From positions 149,501 to 213,500 of the forward strand of contig CAJNDS010002224.1 of NCBI GenBank assembly GCA_905221605.1: a stretch of DNA of 64,000 nucleotides, given 5' to 3'. Origin of the DNA: Symbiodinium natans. Its lineage: Eukaryota; Sar; Dinophyceae; Suessiales; Symbiodiniaceae. Made by a program: the position numbers and the translations under genes. The notes beneath the pieces were generated by a model, which made no database searches, was not told the origin of the DNA, and saw nothing but the letters and a program-made list of their open reading frames with translations. Shown in pieces: positions 1 through 12,300 of the stretch. Every line of letters begins with the position of its first letter. Position 1 is the first letter of the stretch.

Positions 1-152
1 TTAGTACAGGGAATGAGGGAATAAGGTACCCTGTGTCTACCCTCGAAGGATTATACAGGGCCCTCTATATGCCCTTTAAGGGATTCTATAGGGCCCTATG
101 TAGAACCTTGAAGGGACATATATAGGGTACCTCACTCCCTCATGCCCTACTA
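1..152. mobile_element. MITE family 1, copy 1 (may be cut by the left edge)
   Basis: Terminal inverted repeats of about 35 bp of the form TTAGTA..GGAATGAGGGA.T.AGGTACCCT, with the mirror copy ending at 152. AT/GGCC-rich palindromic core. Confidence 0.75.
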
Positions 153-176
153 AGAACCAGCCAGACCGTGGGCAGC

Positions 177-225
177 TTGGAAGCAGCTTCTGGATTGTGC
201 AGAGGCCGACAGAGAGGCTCTCCAC
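177..225 (-). CDS. Gene C exon near left edge
   Basis: Acceptor AGTGAAG, frame VESLSVGLCTIQKLLP, possible GC donor CCAA|GCTGCC. The gene continues off the window. Confidence 0.45.
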
Positions 226-327
226 CTTCACTTCGCTTTGGCTTGTCGGTTTAGGGTTTAGGGTTTAGGGTTTAGGGCTTAGGGTTTAGGGTTTAGGGTT
301 TAGGGTTTAGGGTTTGAGCTGTGGAAG

Positions 328-389
<62 letters not shown>

Positions 390-3300
390 CGGGGGTAGGC
401 TGGAGACTTCTTAAAGAACTGAAGTTAAGTCACCGTTGTAAGGGGGCACAATCGCAACGCAACCAACATATGCCTCAAAATCTTGATGCTCCGCCGCCTC
501 CTCAGGCGCAAGCGTCGGAAGCTCCTCGTGACCCACCAGCGCACGGACTTTCCCCTGTATGGCTCCCCAGAAGTCCATCTCCTGGCGGACGGAGGGGAGG
601 GGGGACTTTTGGGGCATTTTGGGGTTCAAGGCATTGGGGTTTCGAGTTCCTGGGTTTAGGGTTCAGGGTTCAGGGTTTAGGGTTGAGGGTTGAGGGTTTA
701 GGGTTTAGGGTTAGGGTTTAGGGCTTAGGGTTCAGGCTTTAGGCTGTGACTCATCAACTAGGCCTGGAGGATCCTTATCAATGGAGCTACTTCCGTGGAT
801 CCGGGCCCTAAACCCTAAACCCAAAAAGCCCTTTAAAAAACCTGAAAACCCCAACAAAAACCCTGAAAACCACCCAAAAAAACCGGAAAAAAAAACCTTG
901 AAAAGCCCTAAAAAAGCAAAACAACACTGGCTGACAGTCGCGGCACGTGCATGCCGATCTGAAACGCAGACAGAGCTTTCAGAAACAGCACTTCGGAGCT
1001 CACCTCGCGACCGGGGTTTAGGGGTTAGGCTTTAGGGTTTGGGGTTTAGGGTTTGGGGTTTAGGGTTTGGGGTTCGGGGTTTGGGTTTAGCGTTTAGGGT
1101 TTAGGGTTTAGGGTTTAGGGCTTGGGGTTTAGGGATTGGGGTTTAGGGTTTAGTGGGGGTTTGGGGTTTGGGGCCAACAAACTTCTGATCCAGAGGGTCT
1201 ATAATGGTTCTCACTCACTGCGCGCGTTCCGTGGCTTTGCTGCACACTGCACAAACTTTGTTCACAAGAACCTTGCTTTCATTTGTTTGCTGCTGCTTGT
1301 GACAAATGTGCGTTGATGTTTGAACAAAGCCCTAAACCCTAAACCCCAACGGGCGCACATGCGGTGCATTTTGAGAAACAGAGACCAAGTGTAGCGACAC
1401 CGAAGTCGTCTAAACGACCTCGATTCCGTGCCAACTACTCATCTTCCCCAAGATCCGAAAGCCCCGCCTGAACCTTCCTTCCTAAACCCTATCAACCCTA
1501 AACCCTCTAAGCCTGCTACAAACGAGGGAAGCCCAAACAAGTGCAAAGGTACTCTTTGGGCTGAAAAAAATCAATCCCAGCGGCTCTGTCAAGTTAGCGT
1601 TCAAGATCCCAAGCTCTACTCCGACCTGAAGCCACCGCAGCCCTACCCACCGACAGGATTTAGGGGTTTAGGCTTTTAGGGTTGAGGGTTTAGGGTTTAG
1701 TGTTTAGGGTTTAGGGTTCAGGGTTCAAGGCTTTGGGTTTTGGGTTTTGGGGCCTCTGATTGTTGAAAGTTGAAATAGAAACCCTTCCCGGATCAGGGTC
1801 TATGACTCTTGATACGAAACACAAAGCTCACCCCATGCCTCCGAATCTTCACAAGGAGGCAGTTTGGCCAGAAGCTCTTCCATTGTAAACTGCCCGCCTG
1901 ACATCCGAGGTTTAAACCCGAAACCCTGTGCCCGAGAGCCTAGGGCTTTGAAGACTTAGAAGGGCTATTTGGGGTAGTTTGTCTAGCAGAAGTATCCAGG
2001 GATTATAAGGCGGCTCCCGCTGTACCAGCAGCAGACACACATGTGTAGTACTGTGTGCGCTTTTTTGCCGACATGGCTTCAAGTTGTTCCAATTGCATAT
2101 CCTAATCTGGCTTCCGAAAGAAACTGTCTGTCAACCGACTCAGAATCGGCTCGATGCTTGTCTTAAACCCCAGAGGGTCCATATGTAGCACTAACACGGA
2201 GTTAGGTGCACAAAACCCTATGTGGTATGGTTTTGGGGTACCTAATTCCATACTAGTACTACGATGGCGTTCCAGGAAAGCATGCGGGGACGAATGGAAC
2301 CGTGACCAAGGGTCAGAGGTCACTTTTCATGCCGCCTGCACAGGTAGTTGCAGGAGCGGCGAACATGACCATGACGTATGCAAACTGGTATGGAAACCCG
2401 AAATCAGGCCCCTAAACCCTATACCCTAAACCCTAAACCCTAAATAAACCCTAAGCAACCGAAGCCCTACTTCACGTGAAGCAAAGCTGCTCTCCAGGCT
2501 TCCCAGAAAGAGGTCGTGCAGGTCCTCCAACGTCAGGACATCGCCGTCCTGCAAACCCACCTCCTCGGATGGGTGGGTTTAGGGTTTAGGGTTTAGGTTT
2601 AGGGCTTAGGGCTTAGGGTTTATAGGGCTTAGAAAGTCCCTTAAGCCCGACAAGGTCTATAAGCTCCAATCCCCACAGCCCCGAAACTCACTCAAACTCT
2701 AAACCCTAAACCCTAAACCCTAAACCCCGAACCCCGAACCCTAAACCCTAAACCCTAAACCCTGAAGCTCAACCACAAATACAGGTGGCCTAGAAGCCCT
2801 AGAGACGTTCGGACCGGGGGGCAGCTAGAGCCTCCACGCTGCCATCGGCGGCCAGGACCCTGGTAGGGAAGCCGAAGCGGATGCGCCTGAGATGCGGGGG
2901 TGGTGGTCATGTGGGGGCGTTTAGGGTTTGGGGTTTTGGGGGTTTAGGGTTGAGGGTTAGGGTTCAGGGTTTAGGGTTTAGAGTTTAAGGTTTAGGGTTT
3001 AGGGTTTAATGTTCAGGGTTTAGAGTGCCGAGTGCCAACAGGGATAGTGAAGGCTACCTAGTCAGAACACAGGAGGAATTGAGGCCTGCACTTGACCCTA
3101 AACCAGCAACGGGCTCAGAGAGTTTACCCAAAGGATCCTAAGTACCTGCATAGTACTAAGTAGGGTTTTCTATAATAGGAATTACGATTATGGTTTGGGT
3201 AAGTGTCCCCCATAGAGGTACTTAGGACCCTTTGGGTTAAGGCTAGGGTAATTAGAGTCCTCAACGCCAAGCCGAAATAACCCGAAACCCTGTCGTAAGA

Positions 3301-6300
3301 AGAATTCTTGGGGGGGAGGGGGCGGTGCAGGTACATACATCCTCTATTCGAACGCTGGGGTGCGGAGGGCTGGTCCACTCTAACCCTAACCCTAAACCCT
3401 AAACCCTAAACCCTAAACCCTAAACCCTAAACCCTAAACCCTAAACCCTAAACCGTAAAACTCGCCCACACTGCACCCTGGGCGCTGGTGGATAGGAGGC
3501 ACGCCCGTGAGACTTTTGACCTGGGACTGAAAGTCCGATACCTCAGCCCGACCCGTGGAGGGTTTGGGGTTTAGGGTTTGGGGTTTGGGGTTTAGGGTTT
3601 GTGGTCTGGGGTTTGGGGTTTGGGGTTTGCGGTTTGGGGTTTGGGGTTTGGCGTTTCGGGACTTCGGAAGTGCTTGGGCTGAGGGGTTTATATAGAGTTT
3701 TGGGGCTTGCGTAGTAGGGCTCGGAACCTCAGCAGCATACGTGAGTTTCCGAAAATTACGGGATTCCCAATTCCTTGGGCTCCTACAATAAGGGTTGCAG
3801 TATGTTGAGGTCTTAGGGTTTAGGGTTAGGTATACAAGGGGGTCCCCTACAATGGAAAATGCCCATAGAGTAGAAAATCTGGGAAGGGAAAGCATGTCGC
3901 GTTGTTGTCGCCCTAAACCCTACAACCCTAAGCCCTAAGCCCCAGCGGGCCCCCTAAACCCTAAACCCTAAGCCCTACACCCTAAACCCTGAATCCTGAA
4001 TCCTGTAGGTCACCGCTTGAGGCATTGGACCCTTACAGGTAGGGTCCATAGCTATACGCAGACTTATACAAGGGCCCCAGTTGAGCCAACCTTCTACTCC
4101 CTAAACCTTCGAAATCTTGAGCCCCTGCTTGTATAAGGGCACTGTACAGCGCAGGTCACCCGCCTTGCAACCCGGTGGCACTGGTCTGCGCTGGCACCTG
4201 CTCACGCCGTGATCCGAGAAGCGCGGGAGAAGCCAGGGTTTACCCTAAACCCTAAACGCTAAACGCTAAACCCCAAACCCTAAACCCTAAACCCTAAACC
4301 CTAAACCATAAACCCTAAACCCAGGTTGAGGGCTTCAGGGTTTAGGCCCATAACCGGTCTCATCGGGCTTGAAGGGCCCAAACTCTGAACCCTAAACCTA
4401 ATCCCTAAACTAACCCCAAACCCCAAACCCTAAACCCTAAACCCTGAACCCTAACCCTAGACCCTAAACCCTAAATTCTAAACCCTCTACCACCAAACCC
4501 CAAACCCCAAACCCCAAACCCCAAACCCCAAACCCTAAACCCTAAACCCTAAACCAACCCAAAACCCAAAACCCAAAACCCAAAACCCAAAACCCTAAAC
4601 CCTAACCCTGGAAAGCCTTCATCTCCCGAGAACCACCCAGAGGGAGTCGGAGCCGGATCCGCAACTCGCCCGTGGCTGCTGCAGTCTCCTGAGTGTAGCG
4701 TTTAGGGTTTAGGGTTTATGGTTTAGTGTTTGGCGTTGAGGGCTAAGTTTGAGGGTTGAGGATTTATAGGCTTGGGCAGGATCTCGATAAGTTTGAAGGC
4801 CCCGTACACGACTAAATCTAAACCCTAAGCTAACCCGAAACCAGTAACAGTCTGCTCTAATTCCTGAATCCGAAGCACCCTAAGCTCGTTATCACAAATC
4901 TCAAGTTTAAATCTGGGGTTTAGGGTTCAGGGTTTAAATTTCGGGTTTAGGGTATAAGGGCCAAAAATCTGAACAACTTCGACTCTGCCTCCGGAAATGA
5001 GTCTCCTAAGTCCCAGTACTCCCCTAAGAGTGCCAAACAGGCCTGCTTGGGGGGGTAGCCTTGACACCCCTAAACACCAACCCTAAACCCTAAACCCTAA
5101 ACCCTAAACCCTGAACCCTAAACCCTCCCTAAACCCTAAACCCTAAACCCTAAACCCTAAACCCTAAACCCTAAACCCTAAACCCTAGACCCTAAACCCT
5201 AAACCCTAAACCCTAAACCCTAAACCCTAAACCCTAAACCCTAAACCCTAAACCCTACCCTTTGGTCCCTTCAGTGCTTGTAAAGGAAAGCCCAGGCGTC
5301 CGGCGGCTTTGGAGCGACGGGCTTGACGTCCACAGGAGCCTGGCGCATCAACTCCTCAACACCCTAAACCTTATAGACCCTATAGGGTGTAGGGTTTAGG
5401 GTTTAGGGTTTAGAGTTCAGGGTTGAGGGTTTAAGGGTTAAGGGTTGAGGGTTTAGGGTTCAGGGTTTAGGCTTTAAACCCTCAACCCCAAACTCTACGG
5501 GTGAGAATGAGCCGAAACTGCAAGAAAATGGCCGAAATACACGTTTCGACCTGGACAAGGTTCGAGCACAAGGACCCCCAAAAACCCAAGAGAATACGAG
5601 AGGCCGATGGATTCTGTCAGTGTTGTGTTTGTTGAGTGGTTGCTCGGGGATACAGTAACCTGCATCCATTTGATCCACTAGAAAGCCCTTCCCGAGTTTC
5701 TCTAAACCCTAAACCCTAAACCCTAAACCCTAAACCCTAAACCCTAAACAGCCCCAACCATGGGGGTTCCACGTTCCTCCAGGGGGTCCTTAACGGAGGA
5801 TGGGTTTAGGCTCAGGGTTTAGGGCTTAGGGTTTAAGGTTTAGGGTTCAGGGTTTAGGGCGCAAGTAGGCAACAGTCTTTGGAATATTCCACAGCATACC
5901 ACTCACCCAGTTCTGGGTGACTTGAGGTCCATCCCTAAACCCTAAACCCTAAACCCTAAACCCTAAACCCTAAACGACTCTAAACAGAAACACTGCACCC
6001 TAGACCCGATTAGGGTTAGGGTTTCGTTGAGGGCTTCGGGTAGTTGCATTGTCCCTTGATTTTGGCCCCTCTTAGTTGGCCAGCAACTTGGGGGAAATTA
6101 AAGTTTAACCTTTGGGATTTTATAGGGATTAGAATACCCCAAAAAGGTTAAAGGTTACCTGCAAGGGACCATAGAAAAGGGTGTGTTGTAACTACCCTTG
6201 GAAGGGTTTAGGGTTTAGGGTTGAGGGTTTAGGGTTCAGGGTTTAGGGCTTAGGGTTCAGGGTTAGGGCGAAGATTCGAAGCGTTGTGCGTGTTGATGCT

Positions 6301-9300
6301 TGGTCTGGCCCTCTCTTGAACCTCCGAAGCCAGAGGTTTGTGTGTCCAAAATTCTGGAGCACTAAATCCCTAAACCCTGAACCCTAAATCCTGACCCCTT
6401 GAAACCCCTAAATCCCTAAACCCAAAACCCCTAAGTCCTCAAGCCTTGAAACCCCTGAATCCCAGTTCCTACACCCCTAAATCCCTAAATCCCTAAACCC
6501 CTACATCCCGAAATCCCCTAACCCCTAAATCCCTAAACCCCTAAACCCCTGAACCCCTAAATCCCTACATCCCTAAATGCCCCTGCGCCCCACCCTTAAG
6601 CACCTTGCCACGGAACCCCAAATCCCCTAAATCGTAAATCCCCTAAACCCGAATCCCCTAAACCCCTACATCCCAAAACCCCTCTAAGTCCCTAAACACC
6701 CCTACATCCCTAAATCCCCCTACGCCCTTATAAGCCTTGCCGCGGAACCCCAAAACCCCTAAATCGTAAATCCCCTGAACCCCTACATCCCTACATCCCT
6801 ACATCCCTACATCCCTACATCCCTACATCCCCTAAACCCCTACATCCCAAAGTCCCCTGAACCCGGGGTCCCTAAACCCCTACATCCCTAAATCCCCCTG
6901 CAACCCCCCCCCCCCCCCTTTGAGCACCTTGCCACGGAGGACGGCTTGATACCTTGGTAGCCCAGTAACCATATTATAATAAGGGCACCCTTTTTGGGTT
7001 GGTTATTGTTTAAGGGAACCCCTAACCAAAAACAAAAGGGTAAAGGGTACCACGGGGCTTCCAAGATACTGGACCTCTGCTTGGATCTCACGCACAATGT
7101 TTTCGTCAAAGACCGGCTTCCTTGTGGAGACCACCTGCGAGAGGTCCCTGAAGTTTGTCGGGCCTACGCCCTAAACCCTAAACCCTAAACCCTAAACCCT
7201 TCAGGCGTCGGGTTTGGCTGAGGTCTTCGTAAGGAGCCAAGAAATTCACCAACATATCTGAGAGATGCGACGAAAGGGCAGGGTGGGCAGGGTTTATAGG
7301 GTTTATAGGGTGTATAGGGTTTATAGGGTTTAAAGGTTTTATAGGGGTTTATAGGGGTTTATAGGGTTTTATGGGTTTAAAGGGTTTAAAGGGTTTATAG
7401 GGGTTTATAGGGGTTTATAGGGGTTTATAGGGGTTTGTAGGGTTGTTTTTTAGTGATTTTAGGGTTCAGTCGGGAGTTTTACCGAAGGGAGCGCAGACTG
7501 CGGAGCCCAGACAGGGCTGGGTCGGTCAGTGTTGCGAGCCTTTGCACCTAAACACCCTGAACCCTAAACCCCAAAACCCCTAAAAAACCAAAAAACCCAA
7601 AAACCCTATAAATTATAAACTCCCAAAAACCCTGAACACCCTTAAAACCCTACAAACCCTATAAACCCGATAAACCCTAAAAACCCTAAACACCCTACAA
7701 ACCCTGTACACCCTAAGCTCTAGACCCGAAACCCACCCCCAACGACCCCAAGCGCCTTCGCCGGGCTTGCGTTTGTGGAGGCTGCAGCCATGGCCTGAAC
7801 GGTCTTCTCCTTCGCAGCTTTATACAGAGGGTTTAGGGTTTAGGGTTTAGGGTTTAGGGTTTAGGGTTTAGGGTTTAGGGTTTAGGGTTTAGGGTTTAGG
7901 GTTTGCGGTTTAGGGTTGAGGGTTTAGGGTTTAGGGCGTAGGGCGTAGGGTGTAGGGTCAGGTAGCAGAGCTGCAGTCACCCTTTGAAAAGCCTATATTA
8001 AAACCCTATAAACCCTATAAACCCTAAACCCTAAACCCTAGTTCAGAAGCAATGCCCTTGCGCCTTACACGTTGCGCAGCCAGTCATTCAATCGCAGCCT
8101 TGTCTCCGAAACCCTAAACCCTAAACCCCAGAGACCCTAAGAAGCCCGAACAAAACCTTAAAATAACTAAAAAGACCCTTAAAACCCTCCAAACAAAACA
8201 ACAAAAAAACAAATGAGACGCCTAAAGGCCGCAGAAACGCTTCAAACCCTACAAAAACAAACCCTCAAAAACAAACTAAGGCAGAAACTTCCAACTGCTG
8301 CCCCGGCGCCTGCTTCTGCAACCCTAAGCCCTAAGCCCTAAGCCCTAATCCCTAAGCCCTAAGCCCTAAGCCCTAAGCCCTACGCCCTAAGCCCCAAGCC
8401 CTAAACCCTAAGCCCTAAACCTGCCTGCTTCTGCAAGGCTGCGCGGACCAGCTGAAGCTTGGCCAGATCCAGCGCGGGGAGGTGGAAGCTCTCCTTGAAT
8501 TGCGTTGAGGGAGGGCTTAAGGGTTTGTTTAGGGTTTAGGGTTTAGGGTTTAGGGTTTAGGGTTTAGGGTTTAGGGTTTTTGGGTTTTAGGGTTTTAGGG
8601 TTTTAGGTTTTTAGGGTTTTAGGGTGTTAGGGTTTCGGGTTTCGGGTTTGGAGCTTGTAATTTGTAGGGTCTAAGGTTGGGGCTTTGTCCTCACGAGAGT
8701 TTAGGGTTTACCTTCAGAACCCCGAGCCTGCTGTTATTGTGGCGATCCGAAGAATCCTATAAGGGGACTTCTATCCCTAAGGGCCCATATGCCTATATAG
8801 TATATACTTCGGCCCTCAAGCTACAAAAAGGGAACCCCTTCAAGGCCCAAGTATATATACAGGGACCCTTAGGATATACTAAGAACGTACAAAACCCTAA
8901 ACCCTAAACCCGAAACCCGAAACCCTAAGCCCTAAACCCTAAACCCTAAACCCTAAACCCTAAACCCTAAACCCTAAACCCTAAGCCCTAAACCCTAAAC
9001 CCTAAACGTACAAAAAGGTGGTTTTGGGGTTCTTCAGGCAGGGGGTTAGAGTGTACCTCGCACACTGTGCAAGAACAGCAACTCGAAGCCCTGACCAAGC
9101 CAAACCCCAATCCACGAAACCCTAAACCCTAAACCCAAACCCTAAACCCTTACCCTAAACTCTAAACCCTAAACCCTAGTAAGCCCCCAAGGATCCGCAT
9201 CTTCGGCGAAGCCCGCCAGGGACAGCACGCGTGAGGCCCCAGGCACCTGCGGCAGAACTCGAAACTGGCATGTTGCGAAGGCAAACTTGCCCATGTAATT

Positions 9301-12300
9301 AGGTTTAGGGTTTCAGGTTTAGGGTTTCAGGTTTAGGGTTTAGGGCTTAAGGTTTATTACTTTTTTTGGGGGTTATTACAATATAATTATAAAGGAACCC
9401 TAAGGCTTTAATATCAGTAAGTATTCCGACCCCTGGACTTTAATTACCTTGGCAACAAAGCCCTAAACCCTAAACCCTATAACCCCTAAAGACGAAGGCC
9501 TAAAAAAACCTAAACCCTAAACCCTAAACCCTAAACTCTAAACCCGAAACCCTAAACCCTAAACCCTAACCCTTTTTGGGAATTCTTGGAGCCCCCTGGC
9601 TACTTACTGTCGCCGCTTTGCTGCTGCTGTTGTGGATTATTCGGTTACTGCCACTGCCATGTGCTTCCGAACCCTGTACAGAACCCTAAACCCTTGAACC
9701 TAAACCCTAAACCCCAAGCCCTAAAAGCCCTAAAAGCCCTAAAAGCCCCAAAAGCCCTAAAAGCCCTAAAAGCCCTAAAAGCCCTAAGCCCAAAACCCTG
9801 AGCCCTAAACCCTAAACCCTGAACCCTAAACCCTAAACCCTGCCTGCACCACAGCCGCGTTGATGCGGGCGTTGGACTTGCGAATCGGCCCGCGGTACCT
9901 GCGTCGGACAGCGCGAAGGAGCGAGGGAGACCCTGTAGGCCTGAGGATGACCGAAGGTGAAGCCCGTAAAGGGTTTAGGGTTTAGGGTTTAGGGTTTAGG
10001 GTTTAGGGTTTAGGGTTCCGGGTTTACTGTTTAGGGTTTGGGGTCATAGCCCCATGGCAACACAAACGGCGCGAGACCCCGCAGCACGACTAACACATGG
10101 CAACGGCTCTGCTTGGGACTACCAAGAAACCAAAAAGCAAACCCTAACCCCCCCCCCCCCCCCCAAAAAAAAAAAAAAAAAAAACCCCCCCCCCCCCCCC
10201 GAAACAAATGCCCAAAGAACCTCTCCCCGAACCAAATGACGCCGAGGAACTTCATCTCGGACGGGTTGTCAGCCACGTTCCCAACGAGCGTCAGCAGCAA
10301 CGTCAAGGAGTTCTGGCTCCATATCTGGCCAACCACTTCCTCGCAGTCGCCTGAAGTCGCTTTGAGACACTCCCAAAAACCCGTTTAGGCGTGTTGGGCG
10401 GTGCCAGGAGGTAGAGGCTCAATATGATCTGGAAATCTTCATGTATCCCTGGCATTGGCTTGGGATTTCGGGTTTGGGTCTTAGGATTTCTGGGGATATG
10501 ATATAGGCATAGGGTCTATGAGCTGCCGTTGGCTCATTCCAGCATCGCAACGAGTGCGCCAAACACTGTTAACAACAACACCGCCCAAAACAAATAAACC
10601 CTTAACCCCTTCCTAAACTCTAAACCCTCTTAACCCTAGAACTCTAACCCTACAACCCTAAACCATACAACCCTAAACCCTACACTCTAATACCCCAATC
10701 CCAGACCCCGACAACCCTAAACCCTAAACCCGAAACCCCAAACCCAAACCGTAAACCCTAAACCCTAAACCCTAAACCCTAAACCCTAAACCCTAAACCC
10801 TAAACCCTAAACCCTAGACAAGCCGGGATGCGCTTGAGCGTGTCTGCGGAAAAGCGCTCTCTTGGGGCTGGCAGCTCCTTCAGCGCGCCATCTGGGGTTT
10901 AGGGTTTAGGGTTTAGGGCTTAGGGTGTAGGGTTTTAAGGTGTAGGGTTTAGGGCTTCATAAGGTTTGCAGTGTAGGGTTTCGGGTTCCGGGGTAGTATT
11001 TCCGGGAAGAAACTTGACCTGGGCGCGGTCAATATCGTCCAAAACAGACTAGTTGCTCAAGAATTCCCCCCCTCCAAAAAAACTACAGAACACAACATGT
11101 TCTTCCTTATAAGGGTAATATGGGGCTTGTTCTCTTTCATTCTTTGGTGGCTTTTAAGCAAACAATAAACAAGGGCAATCTAGGATTTATTCTCTTTCAC
11201 TTTTTGTTTTTTGGGCGGGGGGTGGGGTGGGGGGCGGTTCTTCAGCAAATGGTCGAGAACGATCCAAAAATGGTACCACGCCTACGACCCAAGACCAGTG
11301 ACCGAAATGCAACAGTCTTTGCCCCTCTGTCCCCACAACAGTCTTTACCCATCTATCCCCAAACACCCCTAGCCCAAACCCTAAACCCAAAACCACAAAG
11401 ATTTCCCTAAAACCTAAACCCTAAACCCAAAGCCCAAAACCCTAAAGATTTCCGGGGTTTGGGGAGAGCGCAGTGCCTAGTTGCCCAGGATCCTTGGGGA
11501 ACTAGAGGTTAGCCTTTGGGAATAGAAAGGGCACATAATACCCCCCAACAAAGTTAAAAGCACATCTACTCTACTACTAAGCTGGACCCAGGAGTAACCT
11601 AGGAATAACAAGGGTGCTCTTTTTGGTTTTAAGGGCATGGTAAGGGAACCCCAACCCTAAAAAAATCAAAAAAGGGCCTACTCCTGGTCCTAGTAAGAGT
11701 GCTTGAGAGTGGGCGGTGAGAGTTCGTGTTTCAGGCTGCAGCTTGCCACACCAGAGCTGACCCGGCGCGAAACTCTACTCTCCCTGGAATCTGGCCCAAA
11801 GGATCCATGTGCCATAACCTAGTACATACTTGGGCCCTAAAGCTACTTAGTTGCTGAGTTCAGAAGCCCTAAAAAAAGTGTGCGCTTTCAGTTCTATCGG
11901 GGAGTAGGGTAGCCCACAAAGTGTAAAGTGTACTCATTCAGCTACTAAAGCTACTGTATAGGAAATCCCTTTAGGGACCAAGCATGTGCTGTACATGCGC
12001 ATGGCCCCTCAGGGGTGGAACCAGTGGGGTTTCGGGTTTAGGGTTTAGGCTCTAGGGAGGGTATTGTTGATCTTCCCTTGGGTTTAAGCACTCGAGATCC
12101 TAAAGCCCTAAATCATTCATTCGTCCGACAGAAGAACCAGAGTCAAACAACACGACACAAAAGCCCCGCCCAACAAAAACTAAACCTTAAACCTTCAACC
12201 TTAAACCCCAAACCCCAGACCCCCTAAACCCCCCAAACCCTCTGAACCCTCTCAAACCTATAAACCCTCTAAACCCTATGAACCCTATAAACCCTCTAAA

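Noticed and set aside
314-721. 135-codon plus ORF (poly-Gly)
   Set aside because: Runs through poly-G and telomere repeat; low complexity.
6365-6900. CRISPR-like array
   Set aside because: Tandem 8-bp units without unique spacers; eukaryotic context.
10113-10388. Plus-strand ORF of 91 codons
   Set aside because: Antisense shadow of the PUB-domain exon.
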